Shown here piece after piece: positions 10,273-20,693 of a DNA stretch of 47,110 nucleotides. The DNA lies in the NCBI RefSeq assembly GCF_022376445.1, contig NW_025955271.1, positions 1 through 47,110 on the forward strand, in the 5' to 3' direction. A program made the translations under genes and the position numbers. Source of the stretch: Fomitopsis serialis. Lineage: Eukaryota; Basidiomycota; Agaricomycetes; Polyporales; Fomitopsidaceae. Position 1 is the stretch's first letter. Each line of letters opens with the position of its first letter. The notes below the pieces were generated by a model that searched no databases, had not been told where the DNA came from, and saw nothing but the letters and a program-made list of their open reading frames with translations.

Positions 10273-10344
10273 CATGACCAACAGTCGTGTAGTGTGTATG
10301 TTACATGTTTCGCCCGATGTACACGCCGGCGACAAAGATACTGA

Positions 10345-11395
10345 CGTCTCCCGGAGACGACGGCCGAGAAGGAGGAGGCGCAGAGGCCAGCGCAGGACGT
10401 TCCGACGCGACCCAAGACTCCCGAGCGGAAGACACAACAGCCCGCCCCTGCCACCCCGCGCAGCCGGAGTGCGGTCCGGATCGTCGACGCGATGGGGCGC
10501 GAGGTCGAGGAGCCCGCGCCGGAGGCGTCTGGCTCGCGTGACGTCCGACGCGGGCTGGACACCGAGCTGGCGGAGGCGTCGCTGTCGGTCGTGGAGGACG
10601 AGGGGTCGTCTGTGTTTTCTGTGGACATGCCGACGCCGCCGGCGCACAACGAGGCGCTTGCGCTGGGGCGGGAGCAGGTGGGGAACATGAAGAAGGAGGC
10701 GCGGCAGGCGGAGAAGTATGTTTGCTGTTTCTCCTGGGTATGGCCGTATTGACTGACGGGTACAGGGACAGGTCGTGCCGGGAGCGGGCGGTGGACGACG
10801 GGCGGGCGCGGACGCTGGAGGACGCGTCGAGCAAGGCGCGGAGCATGCGGCGGACGATCTCGCAGACGCTGCAGCGGGTGGAGGACGCGGCGGAGAGCGT
10901 GCGGACGAGTCGGTACGCGCCGCTGCGCGAGAGCATGCGCCGAAGCACGAGTCGGTTCCTGGTGCGTACACCCTCCCTGCGGTTCCTTGTGGCGATGGTG
11001 GTGCTGATTGGAGGCAGCCTTCCGCGATGTCGGAGACGGGGGTCAAGCTGTCGTGGAGCCGCGGTACCTGGCTGTTCTGGGCCTTTGTGCTTATCCAGCT
11101 CGGATTCTGTCTGGTCATGTACCGGTATGTGTTGACGCCTCTTGACACGAGCTCGTGGTGACATGTCATGCGCAGATTATCTAACATGCGGGCTCGTCGA
11201 CTGTTCCTGACGACGTACTACGACCCGTTCTACGCGGACGTCTACCTCTTCACGCGCACGCACCCGTCCCCATCGAACCCATCCGCGATCCCGCCGCACG
11301 CGAGCTGGTACGAGGTGCCTGCGATGCTCGCGCGCGGGGGCTGGGGCTGGCAGGGCGCGGTGCAGGAAGTCTGGAGCGGGGCGATGTGCGCTCTT
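10345..11395 (+). CDS. Putative single-pass membrane protein, 5'-truncated
   Basis: Four exons with clean GT-AG introns (10716-10765, 10962-11016, 11125-11175) give one frame. An acidic, proline-rich N-terminal part (KTPERKTQQPAPATPRSRSA) comes first. Next is a charged, probably coiled-coil region (SSKARSMRRTISQTLQRVED), then a likely membrane segment (WLFWAFVLIQLGFCLVMYR), then a short conserved-looking tail (RLFLTTYYDPFYADVYLF) and a Trp/Gly-rich end; the frame closes at about 11476. There is an in-frame TGA just upstream at about 10341 and no good start codon, so the 5' end seems lost. The pattern recalls uncharacterised fungal membrane proteins with a TTYYDPFY motif; I cannot give a function. 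The long minus-strand frame opposite it is a shadow. Confidence 0.55.
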
Positions 11396-11476
11396 TCGCT
11401 ACGGCCGTGCGAACCGGGTGCGTCGGAGGTGTGGAACAACGCCGCGCACGGTCACACTCACTGGCCGCCGGCATGA

Positions 11477-12040
11477 GGCACGCCGGTGTCGCCACATGCG
11501 CACATTTGCCTCCTCTGCGCTGTTCTCAACTCCGCCCCGAGGACGCGCTTGGCCAGCTGGGGTGTGCGTCCGCCCGCCTTGGCGAGATGGCATCTCGCGC
11601 ACCCGCCGTTAAGTTAAGCAGTTCTCTCGTCATTCTACAATACTTAACATGAATACTTGCTGTATGTAGTCGTCACTGATAAATCAATGCTTCGGTGTTG
11701 CTATTGAATCACTCATAGCGCGATCTTTCGGCCATACATGGGCGTGACATTAGAAGCGAACCCGCTGTAAACAGGCTATAATTCGAGCTTACACCGCGAC
11801 TTACTATGTGTACGCATTCTATGAGACCAATTCTTCCAAGACGTCTTAAGTACTGCGCGCAGGCTCAATGGTCTACATAGTATTGTGATAACGACGGGAC
11901 AAATGATCGTACACCATATCGAACAGAATCTCACGTATCGTACAGACGCACCGGCCGAGTCAGCGTACATAGACAGACATACAGAGAAATCGGGGACGGA
12001 CAACATATACACACGACTGGCGACAGCGTATCGTACAGCG
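11477..12040. other. Spacer, no gene seen
   Basis: Only short overlapping frames with no recognisable protein. It becomes AT-richer from 11600 on. Confidence 0.5.
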
Positions 12041-12044
12041 ACGG

Positions 12045-12176
12045 GTAGAGCAATGATAGCGATGATGATAGCGATGATGAGAGTGATGGTGAGAGCAACT
12101 TGGAGAGCGATGGAAAGAGCGACGAAGAGAACGACGGGGAGAGCGACAGCGAACGCGCAGTGTACGGCGTGTATTG
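12045..12176 (+). repeat. Purine-rich GAGAGCGA/GATGATAGC degenerate repeat
   Basis: The plus strand consists of 9- to 18-nt variants of AGCGATGAG. In one frame it encodes an acidic Ser/Asp/Glu string (SDDDSDDESDGESNLESDGK) that ends in a stop (VYGVY*), with an in-frame TAG just before the string. It may be the worn tail of an acidic protein or simple sequence expansion. Confidence 0.5.
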
Positions 12177-12220
12177 AACCACGCGGCGAACGCAGGCAAT
12201 CGCGATCGTCGACGTACTTC

Positions 12221-14301
12221 CTAACGACCCGCTTCATCAAGTCGAGGACGCTGACGCCTCTCCTCGTTCACCATCTCCTCGTCCAACTCCCTGACACGCG
12301 CTAGCCTTTTCTTCTTCAAGTCCAGGTTGTTGTTTGTCGCTACCATGGTGTCAATCTCCTCGTCGGTCTCCAGGCTCGTGTCGATCACGAAATCCCCATC
12401 CCCGAGTGACGTGTGTGCGAATCCGGGCTCTCCGGGAAGGAGCCTTTGAAAGGTCTCCAAACGCTGGCGTGCACAGCACATGGCGCCGTGACGGATGGAT
12501 TCGACGATGTCGTCGAAGGGGAGCTTGAAGCTCTCAGGGAGACCGTTGTCTCTCTCAAACTTCATTTGAGTGCCGAGAGCAGTGAAGTTGAAGTCGCGCT
12601 CGACGTCCTCTGCAGTCCTGAAGAGTTCGTCATCGGTGTGTTTGGCCTTGTACCGGTTCCAGTCCTTGAAGCCGTGCCTCCACATTTCGAAGCGTGCCCT
12701 GCCGAAGATCCGGCGGTATCGCCAGCAGAACAACTCGTAGGGCTGCTTGGGGTAATTCTTGTAGTTGTCGATCATGGGCTGAGGACGGCGTAAGCACCCG
12801 AGAACCTACCAGACAACACGCGCTTACCAAAGCATAACCCAAGCGTGCCCATTCCTCGAGGCTTAAACCGGAGGTCAGTCCCTCGTTGATGACAGTGCGC
12901 TCCTCGTCCGACAGATATCTTGAGACTTCAAACAAGACAAACCACGCAGATAGCTCGCCACACCAAACGCGCCCCTTCGCCACGATGCAGCGTGTCAAGG
13001 CGTACTCGGGCCCGCCTGGAGCGGGCTCGGCTATCTTGTCCACATCCTCGTCGTCGACCTCGCCACCCTCGGGCACAGCCTGCTCCTCAGGGAGCTCGGC
13101 GAGGTCTGTGAGCGGAAGGACCCTCCACTCATCCAGCTCAGTCGAGCTAAGTGTGGTCACTTTGGGTCTCCTGAACCTCGTGTGCTCGAACATCTTGATG
13201 CCGCCCACGAAGACCGGCCAAGTGTGTGAGTTGTCTTTCCGGGTGGAGACAAAACGGTACCCCCGCATCTCAATACGAGAGAAAGTTAGCCAACGTCAGG
13301 ACAGACGACAACGGTGCTTACGCGTCCCTTGAAACTGTCCCACGGCTCCGTGAACCCCACCTCTATCACCCCCACCTCATACTCGCCGTCTTTGTACACG
13401 ATCTTGATCACGATATCTGGAATGTGAATGGTGGAGATTATCTGGTAAGGGTCCATGATGGGGCCCGCGATGGTCTTCATGTGTTCGCCACCGAGGATGA
13501 TCTTGTAACGGTTGCCGCGGAGGACGCAAATGTCGAATAGCATCTGAGATAAGTCCCAGAACTCGAGGATCACCCGTTGGTGGGCTCCAGACACAGACGC
13601 CATGTAGAGTTTGAGTGTTCGGGAGTTGTAGTGAAAACTTAAGCGTGCGCGTGTGTGAGTCGCGCGCTGCCTTCTCGACGTCCGGTATAATCAGCTCACC
13701 TGAAGAATTTCAGAAGAATGCCGTGCTCGTTCAGGTAGACTACTAGATCCTTCCACTCGTCCTGGGTGATCTCGACCTCCTGAGGTTCAGTTGTCAGTTC
13801 ACGCCCCAACTTGCCCTCGAGATACCTCACGCGCTCGAAATCGTAAAGTTCAGGCCAAAGCGGGCTCCGAATGGCCTTCTTCCCGAAGACCTTGCTAAGC
13901 AACGGGACGGGGCTAAGCTGCAGGTCGGGGCGAAGCTGCCGGTCGGGAGGAGGATAGATGACCTGAGAGGAGCCTGGAGAAGGAGCGGAAAGTGAGCGCG
14001 CTGTCTCAGACGTTGCAGATTCGCTGTCTGAGGTCGAATGCTCAGATCGAGCAGAATCAGAGCCTGCCTCCTCCTGTGATCAGCATAATCAAGGCAGATC
14101 TAGTAAGCATGACTCGCCGGTATGTTCTGGAGAGAGTTCAGCTATGTCTCTCGTCACTCCTGTGCCCGCACTTTCCCCGCGATGTAGGGGACTACGAGGG
14201 CTGTGAGGACAGGATGACCAACCGGTCAGAGAGGCAGCATTGCGAAGAAGAGAACGAGGAGGCAGCAGCCCCGGTGACGAGAGGGACCTGCGATACGACA
14301 T
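12221..14301 (-). CDS. Hypothetical multi-exon protein, apparently intact
   Basis: A minus-strand gene model starts at MSYRRSLSSPGLL (14301). A possible GC-AG intron leads to a Ser-rich stretch, then LLSKVFGKKAIRSPLWPELY and WKDLVVYLNEHGILLKFF. An intron (13699-13638) is followed by FHYNSRTLKLYMASVSGAHQ and RVILEFWDLSQMLFDICVLR. Another intron near 13320-13270 leads to MRGYRFVSTRKDNSHTWPVF and an acidic linker. The last intron (12827-12779) precedes PMIDNYKNYPKQPYELFCWR and a C-terminal Lys/Arg/Glu-rich coiled-coil-like end. The frames join across the later introns. I find no signal peptide or catalytic motif that I can name. The first part (14301 to 13700) is less certain than the rest. The family is not recognised. 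It lies between the truncated membrane-protein gene and the Plavaka element and may be host or element-derived. Confidence 0.5.
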
Positions 14302-14309
14302 GTTGAGGG

Positions 14310-14943
14310 GAGACTTCCGGACGCACGCCTCGCAGCAAGGACCGCCCGAAAGGCTGCCTTATTACTTATGTAACACGGAAGCGGCGGCCGTGCCTAGCGC
14401 CACCTTGACACCGCCCAGGCACGCAACCGTGGGATACTGCATGGAGGGGTGGTCCCCATGCCAGCCACTAGCGGGCCGTCAACGGCCGCGAAGATCGATC
14501 GCTACGTCGCGAGTTCCAAGTACGTTCAGAGTTTGGAAGGCCTACCTGACGCTGTGAACTATCCGCTGTTGGCGTGCTGAAAGCTGGAGGATCCGCAGGA
14601 CTAATCAGCAGACACAAAAGAAAAAAGTATGTCCATGCTGTACTTACTGGCTTGTGATAGGTGAGCGTCAACGGTGCGGTTCACTGAGCTCGAGCGCTAG
14701 AGCGCTACAGGAGACGATGCAGGTAGGTGCCGTTTAAGCGGTAGGTTGAAGATGGAGGCTCGAAAAAAGGAGACGGTGAGATGACTGCACGAAGCCGAGA
14801 AGACTGAGCGCACAGAAAAGGTAGAAGGCGCGGGAGCGAGCACGCTCCCGCGGTCACGGCGTCTTGCCTGTCAAAGTCGCTTAAGCAGAATGGAATGATG
14901 TAGGAGTAGAGTGCGGTTCTTGTGCGCCCTCCGCTAGCGCGCA
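14310..14943. other. Region upstream of Plavaka transposase, with a strong hairpin
   Basis: No gene. It holds a perfect 10-bp inverted repeat, CGCGGGAGCG-AGCA-CGCTCCCGCG, at 14829-14852, some 90 nt before the transposase start. The element's left terminus should lie in this region, but I could not pair terminal repeats with the right side. Confidence 0.5.
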
Positions 14944-17900
14944 TTGAGCGTAACCAGACCCTCTACCACGTCGCCAAAAAAACCCGGTGAGTCTACGTTA
15001 AGGTCCACTGAACGCTCACGTATTCACACAGATAAATTAAAAAAGGCCATGGGGAAGAGACGTCGGTCTTTGGAAGATATCTTCGCCACGACCTGTGCCG
15101 CCTGTAACCGGCCTTTTGAGACAGTACAAGGTCTTTCCGCCCACCAGACTGCCAGCCAGGGATGTGCTTGGTATAAAAAGGGCAAGTTGAAAGAAATATT
15201 CACTTTCGATGTATCCGAAGACGACGAAGACGACGAAGCACTGACCGAAGAAGCGGAGGCATCGTACGAATTTACCGCAGTTGTTAGCCGGAGCACCTCA
15301 AGTGACGATTTTTTTACAGGTCGTGTCGCCGAAACCACGATACTGAAGACGGAGCCAGCGGCAGCCATTTGCATTCATCAAACTGCCGTCAACCTTCCAC
15401 TTCGCCGGACATCTCGTCGTCAGATGAAGAGCGTGAAAGTTCCTTAGAACTCGCGTCTCTGTATGATTTTGTCGATGCCTCTGCACCAATACAAGGAGCC
15501 TCTTCAAGTAGTTCGGGAGCTTCCTCCGCTCAATCCCGCCGAACCGCGCTCACTCTGGACGACAACGCTGATACCCGAGTTGAGGATGTGAACGAGGATG
15601 CGGCGCATGTGGTCCGAACTGATGAGGCTATACTCGAGAGGTGGCGGAAACATAGACGGAAACAGACGCCTTCACAGCGTAAGTCCTTCTTTATGCTGTG
15701 GCATCACACTTTAAACATTAAAACTACGCGAAATCAACAGCAGACGACGGAGAGAATAACGTGGACGACGACCCGCCTAATCCTTGGGCGCCCTTCGAAA
15801 CCGAGATGGATTGGAGCTTCGCGTCGTGGGCTGTACAAGAAGGGCTCAGCAGAGGGTCCGTGGACAGAGCGTTGGCAATTCCTGGGGTAAGCTACTCACT
15901 ATCTCGAGCCTGTGTCCTTGCATGCTAAGGCATACGTTCTAGTTCAAAGAAAGACTGGGTCTTTCTTACCACAACTCTTACGCATTATTGCAACGGGTCG
16001 ACTCGCTTCCGGAGAGGGCGGAGTGGAAGGAAAGATGGTTGACGTTCAAGGACCGACCGAACGAAGAACATCTGGTTCAGTATCGCGACATAATCGAGGC
16101 AATACGAACATTGCTAGGCAATCCCGAGCACGCTGACCAGATCGTCTACCGGCCTCGACGCATCTTCTCCGACGCATCTCGTACAACTCGCATATACAAC
16201 GAGATGTGGAGCGGTCGCTGGTGGCATGCGGTGCAGGTGCGTAGAATATATTGAACTTGTTCCTTACTTCAGCATGCTAACACGATGATTGTGCTCTCAG
16301 AGCATCTTACCACACGGTGCAGCAGTCGCCCCTGTCATCATCGCGACAGATAAGACACAGCTAACTCAGTTCTCCGGCGGCAAGTCCGCATACCCTGTGT
16401 ACCTAACCCTCGGCAACATACCGCGCGCTCTGAGGCGGAAACCCTCGGAACACGCTTGCATTCTCATAGGATACCTATCGGTCGATAAAATCAGCTCGGA
16501 CGGGATTACCAAACGCAAGCAACGGGCCCTGACGCAACAATTGTTCCACGCATCGGTGCGCGTCATTGTCGAACCACTCATCGAGGCAGGAAAGAACGGG
16601 ATCGAGGTGACGGGAGGGGACGGTGCGGTGCGCAGAGTACATCCAATCTTAGCTGCGTACGTAGCAGATTACCCGGAGCAATGTCTTGTGACATGCTCCA
16701 AGTATGGAACATGTCCTAAGTGTCAGCTTCCTGAGGACAAACTCGAATCGCCATCACCTGGAACCCCGCGCACATCGCTCTGGACTCTTGACGTTTTGCG
16801 CCTCGCTGCCGAGAAGACCGACGGGAAGAAGGATTCCGCCGCCTACGCACGGGCCTGCAGTGACCTCAACGTCTCAGGTTACACCGTACGACCCTTCTGG
16901 CGCGACCTCCCTTACACCGACATTAACGCCTGCATCACCCCGGACGTGCTTCACCAATTGTACCAAGGCGTATTCAAACATATTGTCGACTGGTGTGGTG
17001 AACTCGTCGACGAGCAGGAGCTCGATCGACGTATACGCTGCCTTCCGCATGCGTTCGGAGTCCGTCATTTCAAGAACGGCATATCCGTGCTGTCTCAAAT
17101 TTCGGGTTCCGAGCGCAAGCATATGGCGCGGATCCTCTTGGGGTGCTTGGTGGGCAAGATCCCGAACAACGCCATTCTGGCGTTTCGATCCATCTTGGAC
17201 TTTATCTACCTCGCTCAATACTCCACGCACGACGATACAACTCTTCAGTACATGGAGGACGCGCTCAAGATCTTCCACAAGAACAAATCAGTTCTTGTCA
17301 ACTGCGGTGTACGCGATCACCTAAATATTCCGAAATTTCACGCTCTACTGCACTATGTCGACGCGATCCGTTCACTAGGTACTACCGACAACTATAACAC
17401 CGAAGCCTTCGAACGCCTTCACATTGACTTCGCCAAGAACGGCTGGCGCGCCTCCAATCATCGGAACGCGCGTCCGCAGATGGTCCAATGGCTCGCGCGA
17501 CAGGAAAAGATGGTCATATTGAGCTCCTCCATTCGACGTTCGCTACCCCTCGCAGACTACGACTCGGACTCGGACCTTGACGATGACGACGCCGTGGACA
17601 ACTCTGCTTTGCCGTCTGTTTCCAAGAATGCACGTATCAAACTCCCGAAACACCCCACCGTGCCTCTCCAGTCTATAGATCGTATCGAGGACCGTCACAA
17701 TTCCCCTGGCTTCTCTAGCGCGCTAGGGCAATACATTTACACTCTGAAGCTAGGACGACCTCTCACTCCTACGGAGCTCAGCACGGCTGTGTCACACATG
17801 CCTTTTGATCGCGTCGATGTATTCCACGCCTTCAAATACTCTCCCGAGCCTCTGACAGACAACACGGAGGAGACGGACGCGGTCAAGGCACGTCCCCCAA

Positions 17901-18434
17901 GCGGTGATCAACCGGGGCGCTTTGACACTGTCGTCGTGATGCAGGACGACGAAGCTGAAGCAACGGGATTGCAAGGTACGTTACTTAGTTTCCTATGCGC
18001 CTTGACACAGATCTTTATGCGGAGTTTTCCTAGGGACCAGGATAGGCCGGGTGAGGGTGATATTTAGGTTACCGGAGCGTATCAAAGACCCGCGAACTCA
18101 CCTTCCCCTGGCGGCGCCCCAGAGCTGGATCGAGCAAGGGCCCTTGGCTTATATAGAGTGGTATTCAAAACTTTCTACGTCAGCAGATCCTACTCATATG
18201 ATGTACGCGGTGAACAAGCCACCTGTTCGATCTAACGGGCATCCACAGGGCGAGGTAATACCTCTGAGCCTGATTCGCCAATCATGCCAGCTTATTCCGA
18301 AGTTCCCTGGCTCTGTGGGTGATGCACCCGAGCACTTGCCAGATGAGTGGAATACACACACTATATTAGATTGTGCCTCCAAGTTCCTACTGAACAACTG
18401 GGCTACGAAATACGCTTACCAGACACTTTGGTAG
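14944..18434 (+). CDS. Plavaka-type transposase, intact (6 exons, about 1064 aa)
   Basis: The exon set 14944-15263, 15320-15678, 15741-15886, 15943-16236, 16301-17975 and 18034-18434 totals 3195 nt, divisible by three and open throughout. Every intron is GT-AG and 56-64 nt long. The N-terminus has a zinc-finger-like CAACNRPF...GLSAH...GC motif, as in other Plavaka proteins, followed by an acidic Ser-rich linker. The core includes PWAPFETEMDW, the DKTQLTQFSGGKSAYPVYLT signature, a CxxC pair (TCPKC), DVLHQLYQGVFKHIVDW, and LNIPKFHALLHYVDAIR with NTEAFERLHIDFAKNGWR. Plavaka is a basidiomycete group of cut-and-paste DNA transposons, distantly related to CACTA/EnSpm and KDZ elements. What looks at first like a frameshift near 15300 is resolved by the first intron, which has a poly-T acceptor. 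No TET/JBP gene, sometimes carried by related elements, is present. The ends of the element were not found. Confidence 0.9.
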
Positions 18435-18642
18435 TCTTCGAACTTCAAAGAAAGAATGCTTATTTGTACGTAGAATACTTCCTATATCTTCTACCATTCG
18501 AGTAATCTATTACAGTACTTAGAATACTAAATGCATCTTCTGCTGCTCGAACTATAGCACTGTAAGCACAACACCGACTTCTTAACCGCTGGCGAAGAGT
18601 CAGATACTGATCTCAGCCACAACTACCACGGCACCTCCTTAC

Positions 18643-18882
18643 CTAGCGTCCATTGCTCTCAGCCTTCCGCCGCCTTCGTCTCATCTTTGCCCACCCCCGC
18701 GAACCGTTCACTTCCAGGACACACTGATAGACCACCGGTTTCGAATTCTCGCTGAATAGTGTTGAAGTTTCCATCCCGCCATAGGATCTGGTTGAGACGT
18801 AGACTGGGGGAGACCGCGGGGCGATGTCCACCAAGTCAAAGAGGGACTGTAATCTACTCGACGGACTGTGAGTGTAGTTCAC
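18643..18882 (-). CDS. Small hypothetical ORF (79 aa)
   Basis: A minus-strand frame from MNYTHSPSSRLQSLFDLVDI to a basic end (KMRRRRRKAESNGR). It lies just downstream of, and opposite to, the Plavaka gene. It may be a chance frame or a passenger of the element; there is no recognisable domain. Confidence 0.2.
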   Translation of the reverse strand: MNYTHSPSSRLQSLFDLVDIAPRSPPVYVSTRSYGGMETSTLFSENSKPVVYQCVLEVNGSRGWAKMRRRRRKAESNGR

Positions 18883-18945
18883 GGACGCTCTGGTGAGTTT
18901 GTGTCATATCTAGTTTACCGGAGCAATCACTAGCGTTACACCGAG

Positions 18946-19515
18946 AACGGCTGCTGTCCACAAGAGACCGATACCTGCGTCGTCCCGTCACACTGCTCAG
19001 GCTGAGGCTGCGACCGCAATCACAGCTTTAGCGAAGCACCATAAGCATCGTGAAGGTTCACGAAGGACCGTCATGCAGGGAGGGAATCGGGTCATGACTA
19101 AATTAGGTGAGAGTCTGCACAACTGCATTCTTGTGGTCGAGGGCCTACTCGCTGAGCTGAGCGAGGCACCGGCAGACATATCTCTGCAGACTGTCATCGG
19201 AAGCAGTGGATTCAAGGCTCCATTCAGACGTGCGACCACGCCTCGAGCTACCATGCCAGGCTCGAGTACGAAACCTTCGATAATGCCGAGCATCAGCAAT
19301 CACCGCGCGCTGCTCGAGACCTGCGCAAATGGGAGCTCTGTCGTGATCAGCCTGGACGAGGTTGCCAGCATATGGCTGGATGTATTTGAGGACACCTTGC
19401 TGGGCGATGTCTCTTTGGGTAGCCCGTCTGCACTCTGTGTCAAAATTGAGCTGACACCGATCCTCCTCTCATACCATTCACCGACTCGGCGACTACCTCC
19501 ACATCCTTTCTTCTG
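18946..19515 (+). pseudogene. Unrecognised coding-like segment before the TF remnant
   Basis: The plus-strand frame is open from about 18946 to 19515 with protein-like composition: Ala-rich and basic at first (ITALAKHHKHREGSRRTV), then MTKLGESLHNCILVVEGLLA and SLDEVASIWLDVFEDTLLGD. It merges near 19500 with the transcription-factor sequence. It might be part of the TF or a separate fragment. Family unknown. Confidence 0.3.
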
Positions 19516-20693
19516 CGGTTCGTGCCTATCCCGTACGCTAAGTTCCTCCCATTACTTGAGCCTGTGGGTGACACGCACGTTACGAACGGCGCCGCCCTCT
19601 TCTCTGCGTTCGCGCCCTCCTCGCCGGAGACGCTGCCTCAAGGGACACCGGAACTACTCAAATATGTGCCGCCGAAGGAGCGTAGGGCGGAAATTCTTCG
19701 GTGTTTTGAAGAGACCATGGTCCGACTTCCACGACGGACACTGGGTGAAGCGCGTCGAGGCGATGATTCCGTCCAGTGAGGGTGGCTCCGCTAGCGCAAG
19801 TATCGTGCAGACCAATGTCAGAACTAGCGGGAGCATGTGCGAGCTCGCCGCGACGTGTTCTTCGGGCCGCTCCCAGGCAAGAAGGCGAAGACAGCACAGC
19901 CGAAGCCGACGCTGAACTTCTTCGCGAGCGCGTGCGCCGGGCTCGCGCTCGGTGCGCTCGCCGCGGCGAAGGGGAACCCGGAGGCGCCTGGCATGTCGCC
20001 GGCGTCGCACTCGGGCTCGAGAAAGGGGATGTCGTCGGGCATGGACGAGCCGAGCGAGGCGGAGCGGTGCAACCCGGCGGCGCTGTTCGCGCTCTCGGAG
20101 CAGGCGCTCGGGCTGGCGGAGCGCACGGCGGCGTACGACATCAACTCGGCGGGCGCGATGATCTTGCAGTTGTTGTATCTGCTGCACTGTTGCCCGGGCG
20201 GGACGAGCGTGCAGCAGGGCGTGTTCCCGTTGGCGAGTCGTCTCGCGTGCTGCGTTGGTCTGGTGACGGTGCTGGCGGTGCTGGCGGGAGCGTCGTGAGG
20301 TGCAGTGGTTGACGAATTCAATTGTGTAGGTGGGGAAGATGATCAACGTGGCGAGGATGATGGGCCTCGCGAACGAGCCTGACAAGTTCTCGGGGACGTA
20401 CTCCTTGTTTGATGCCGAGGCGCGGAGGAGGGTGTGGTGGGATGTGTTATACTACGACCTGTAAGTTCTTCGCTTCCTTTGAATCACATCCAACTGACCA
20501 TGATTGTTACGTCCAGCTTCGTTTCTGACTGCATGGGACACCCGTCGTTGATGCCCGATAAATCTTTTACGACGCGTCTGCCCGCGGACGTGGACGAAGA
20601 CGCGTTCGGCCCGAGTTCAACGAAACTGCGTGGTGTCTCAGAGACTGGTGATGGAGCAGACAAGGGCTATGCGTACCTCGTGCTCAAATGCAG
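19516..20693 (+). pseudogene. Fungal-specific transcription factor, middle (fungal_trans) domain
   Basis: Plus-strand pieces read PYAKFLPLLEPVGDTHVT, ELLKYVPPKERRAEILRCFE, HWVKRVEAMIPS, VFFGPLPGKKAKTAQPKPTL, NFFASACAGLALGALAAAKG, AAYDINSAGAMILQLLYLLH, then VGKMINVARMMGLANEPDKF, EARRRVWWDVLYYDL, and after a short intron FVSDCMGHPSLMPDKSFTTR, LPADVDEDAFGPSS and DKGYAYLVLKC. RRRVWWDVLYYD followed by a DNSF-like TTRLPAD stretch is the typical fungal_trans core. Small frame changes occur near 19720 and 19790, and the Zn2Cys6 cluster is not visible upstream. The frame stops at 20693, where BRR2 sequence starts; the next codons are found at 7574 on the minus strand. Confidence 0.75.

Noticed and set aside
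9916..11187. Long minus-strand frame of over 400 codons
   Set aside because: It is antisense to the spliced membrane-protein gene, is Arg/Pro/Ser-rich through GC bias, and shows no protein motif.
15200..15450. Apparent frameshift in the Plavaka transposase first exon
   Set aside because: A GT-AG intron at 15264-15319 with a poly-T acceptor joins the two frames exactly, and the whole model then has a length divisible by three.
14944..18882. TET/JBP oxygenase cargo in the transposon
   Set aside because: Related basidiomycete elements may carry one, but no double-stranded beta-helix motif is visible here; the only extra frame (18643-18882) is 79 residues without such a motif.
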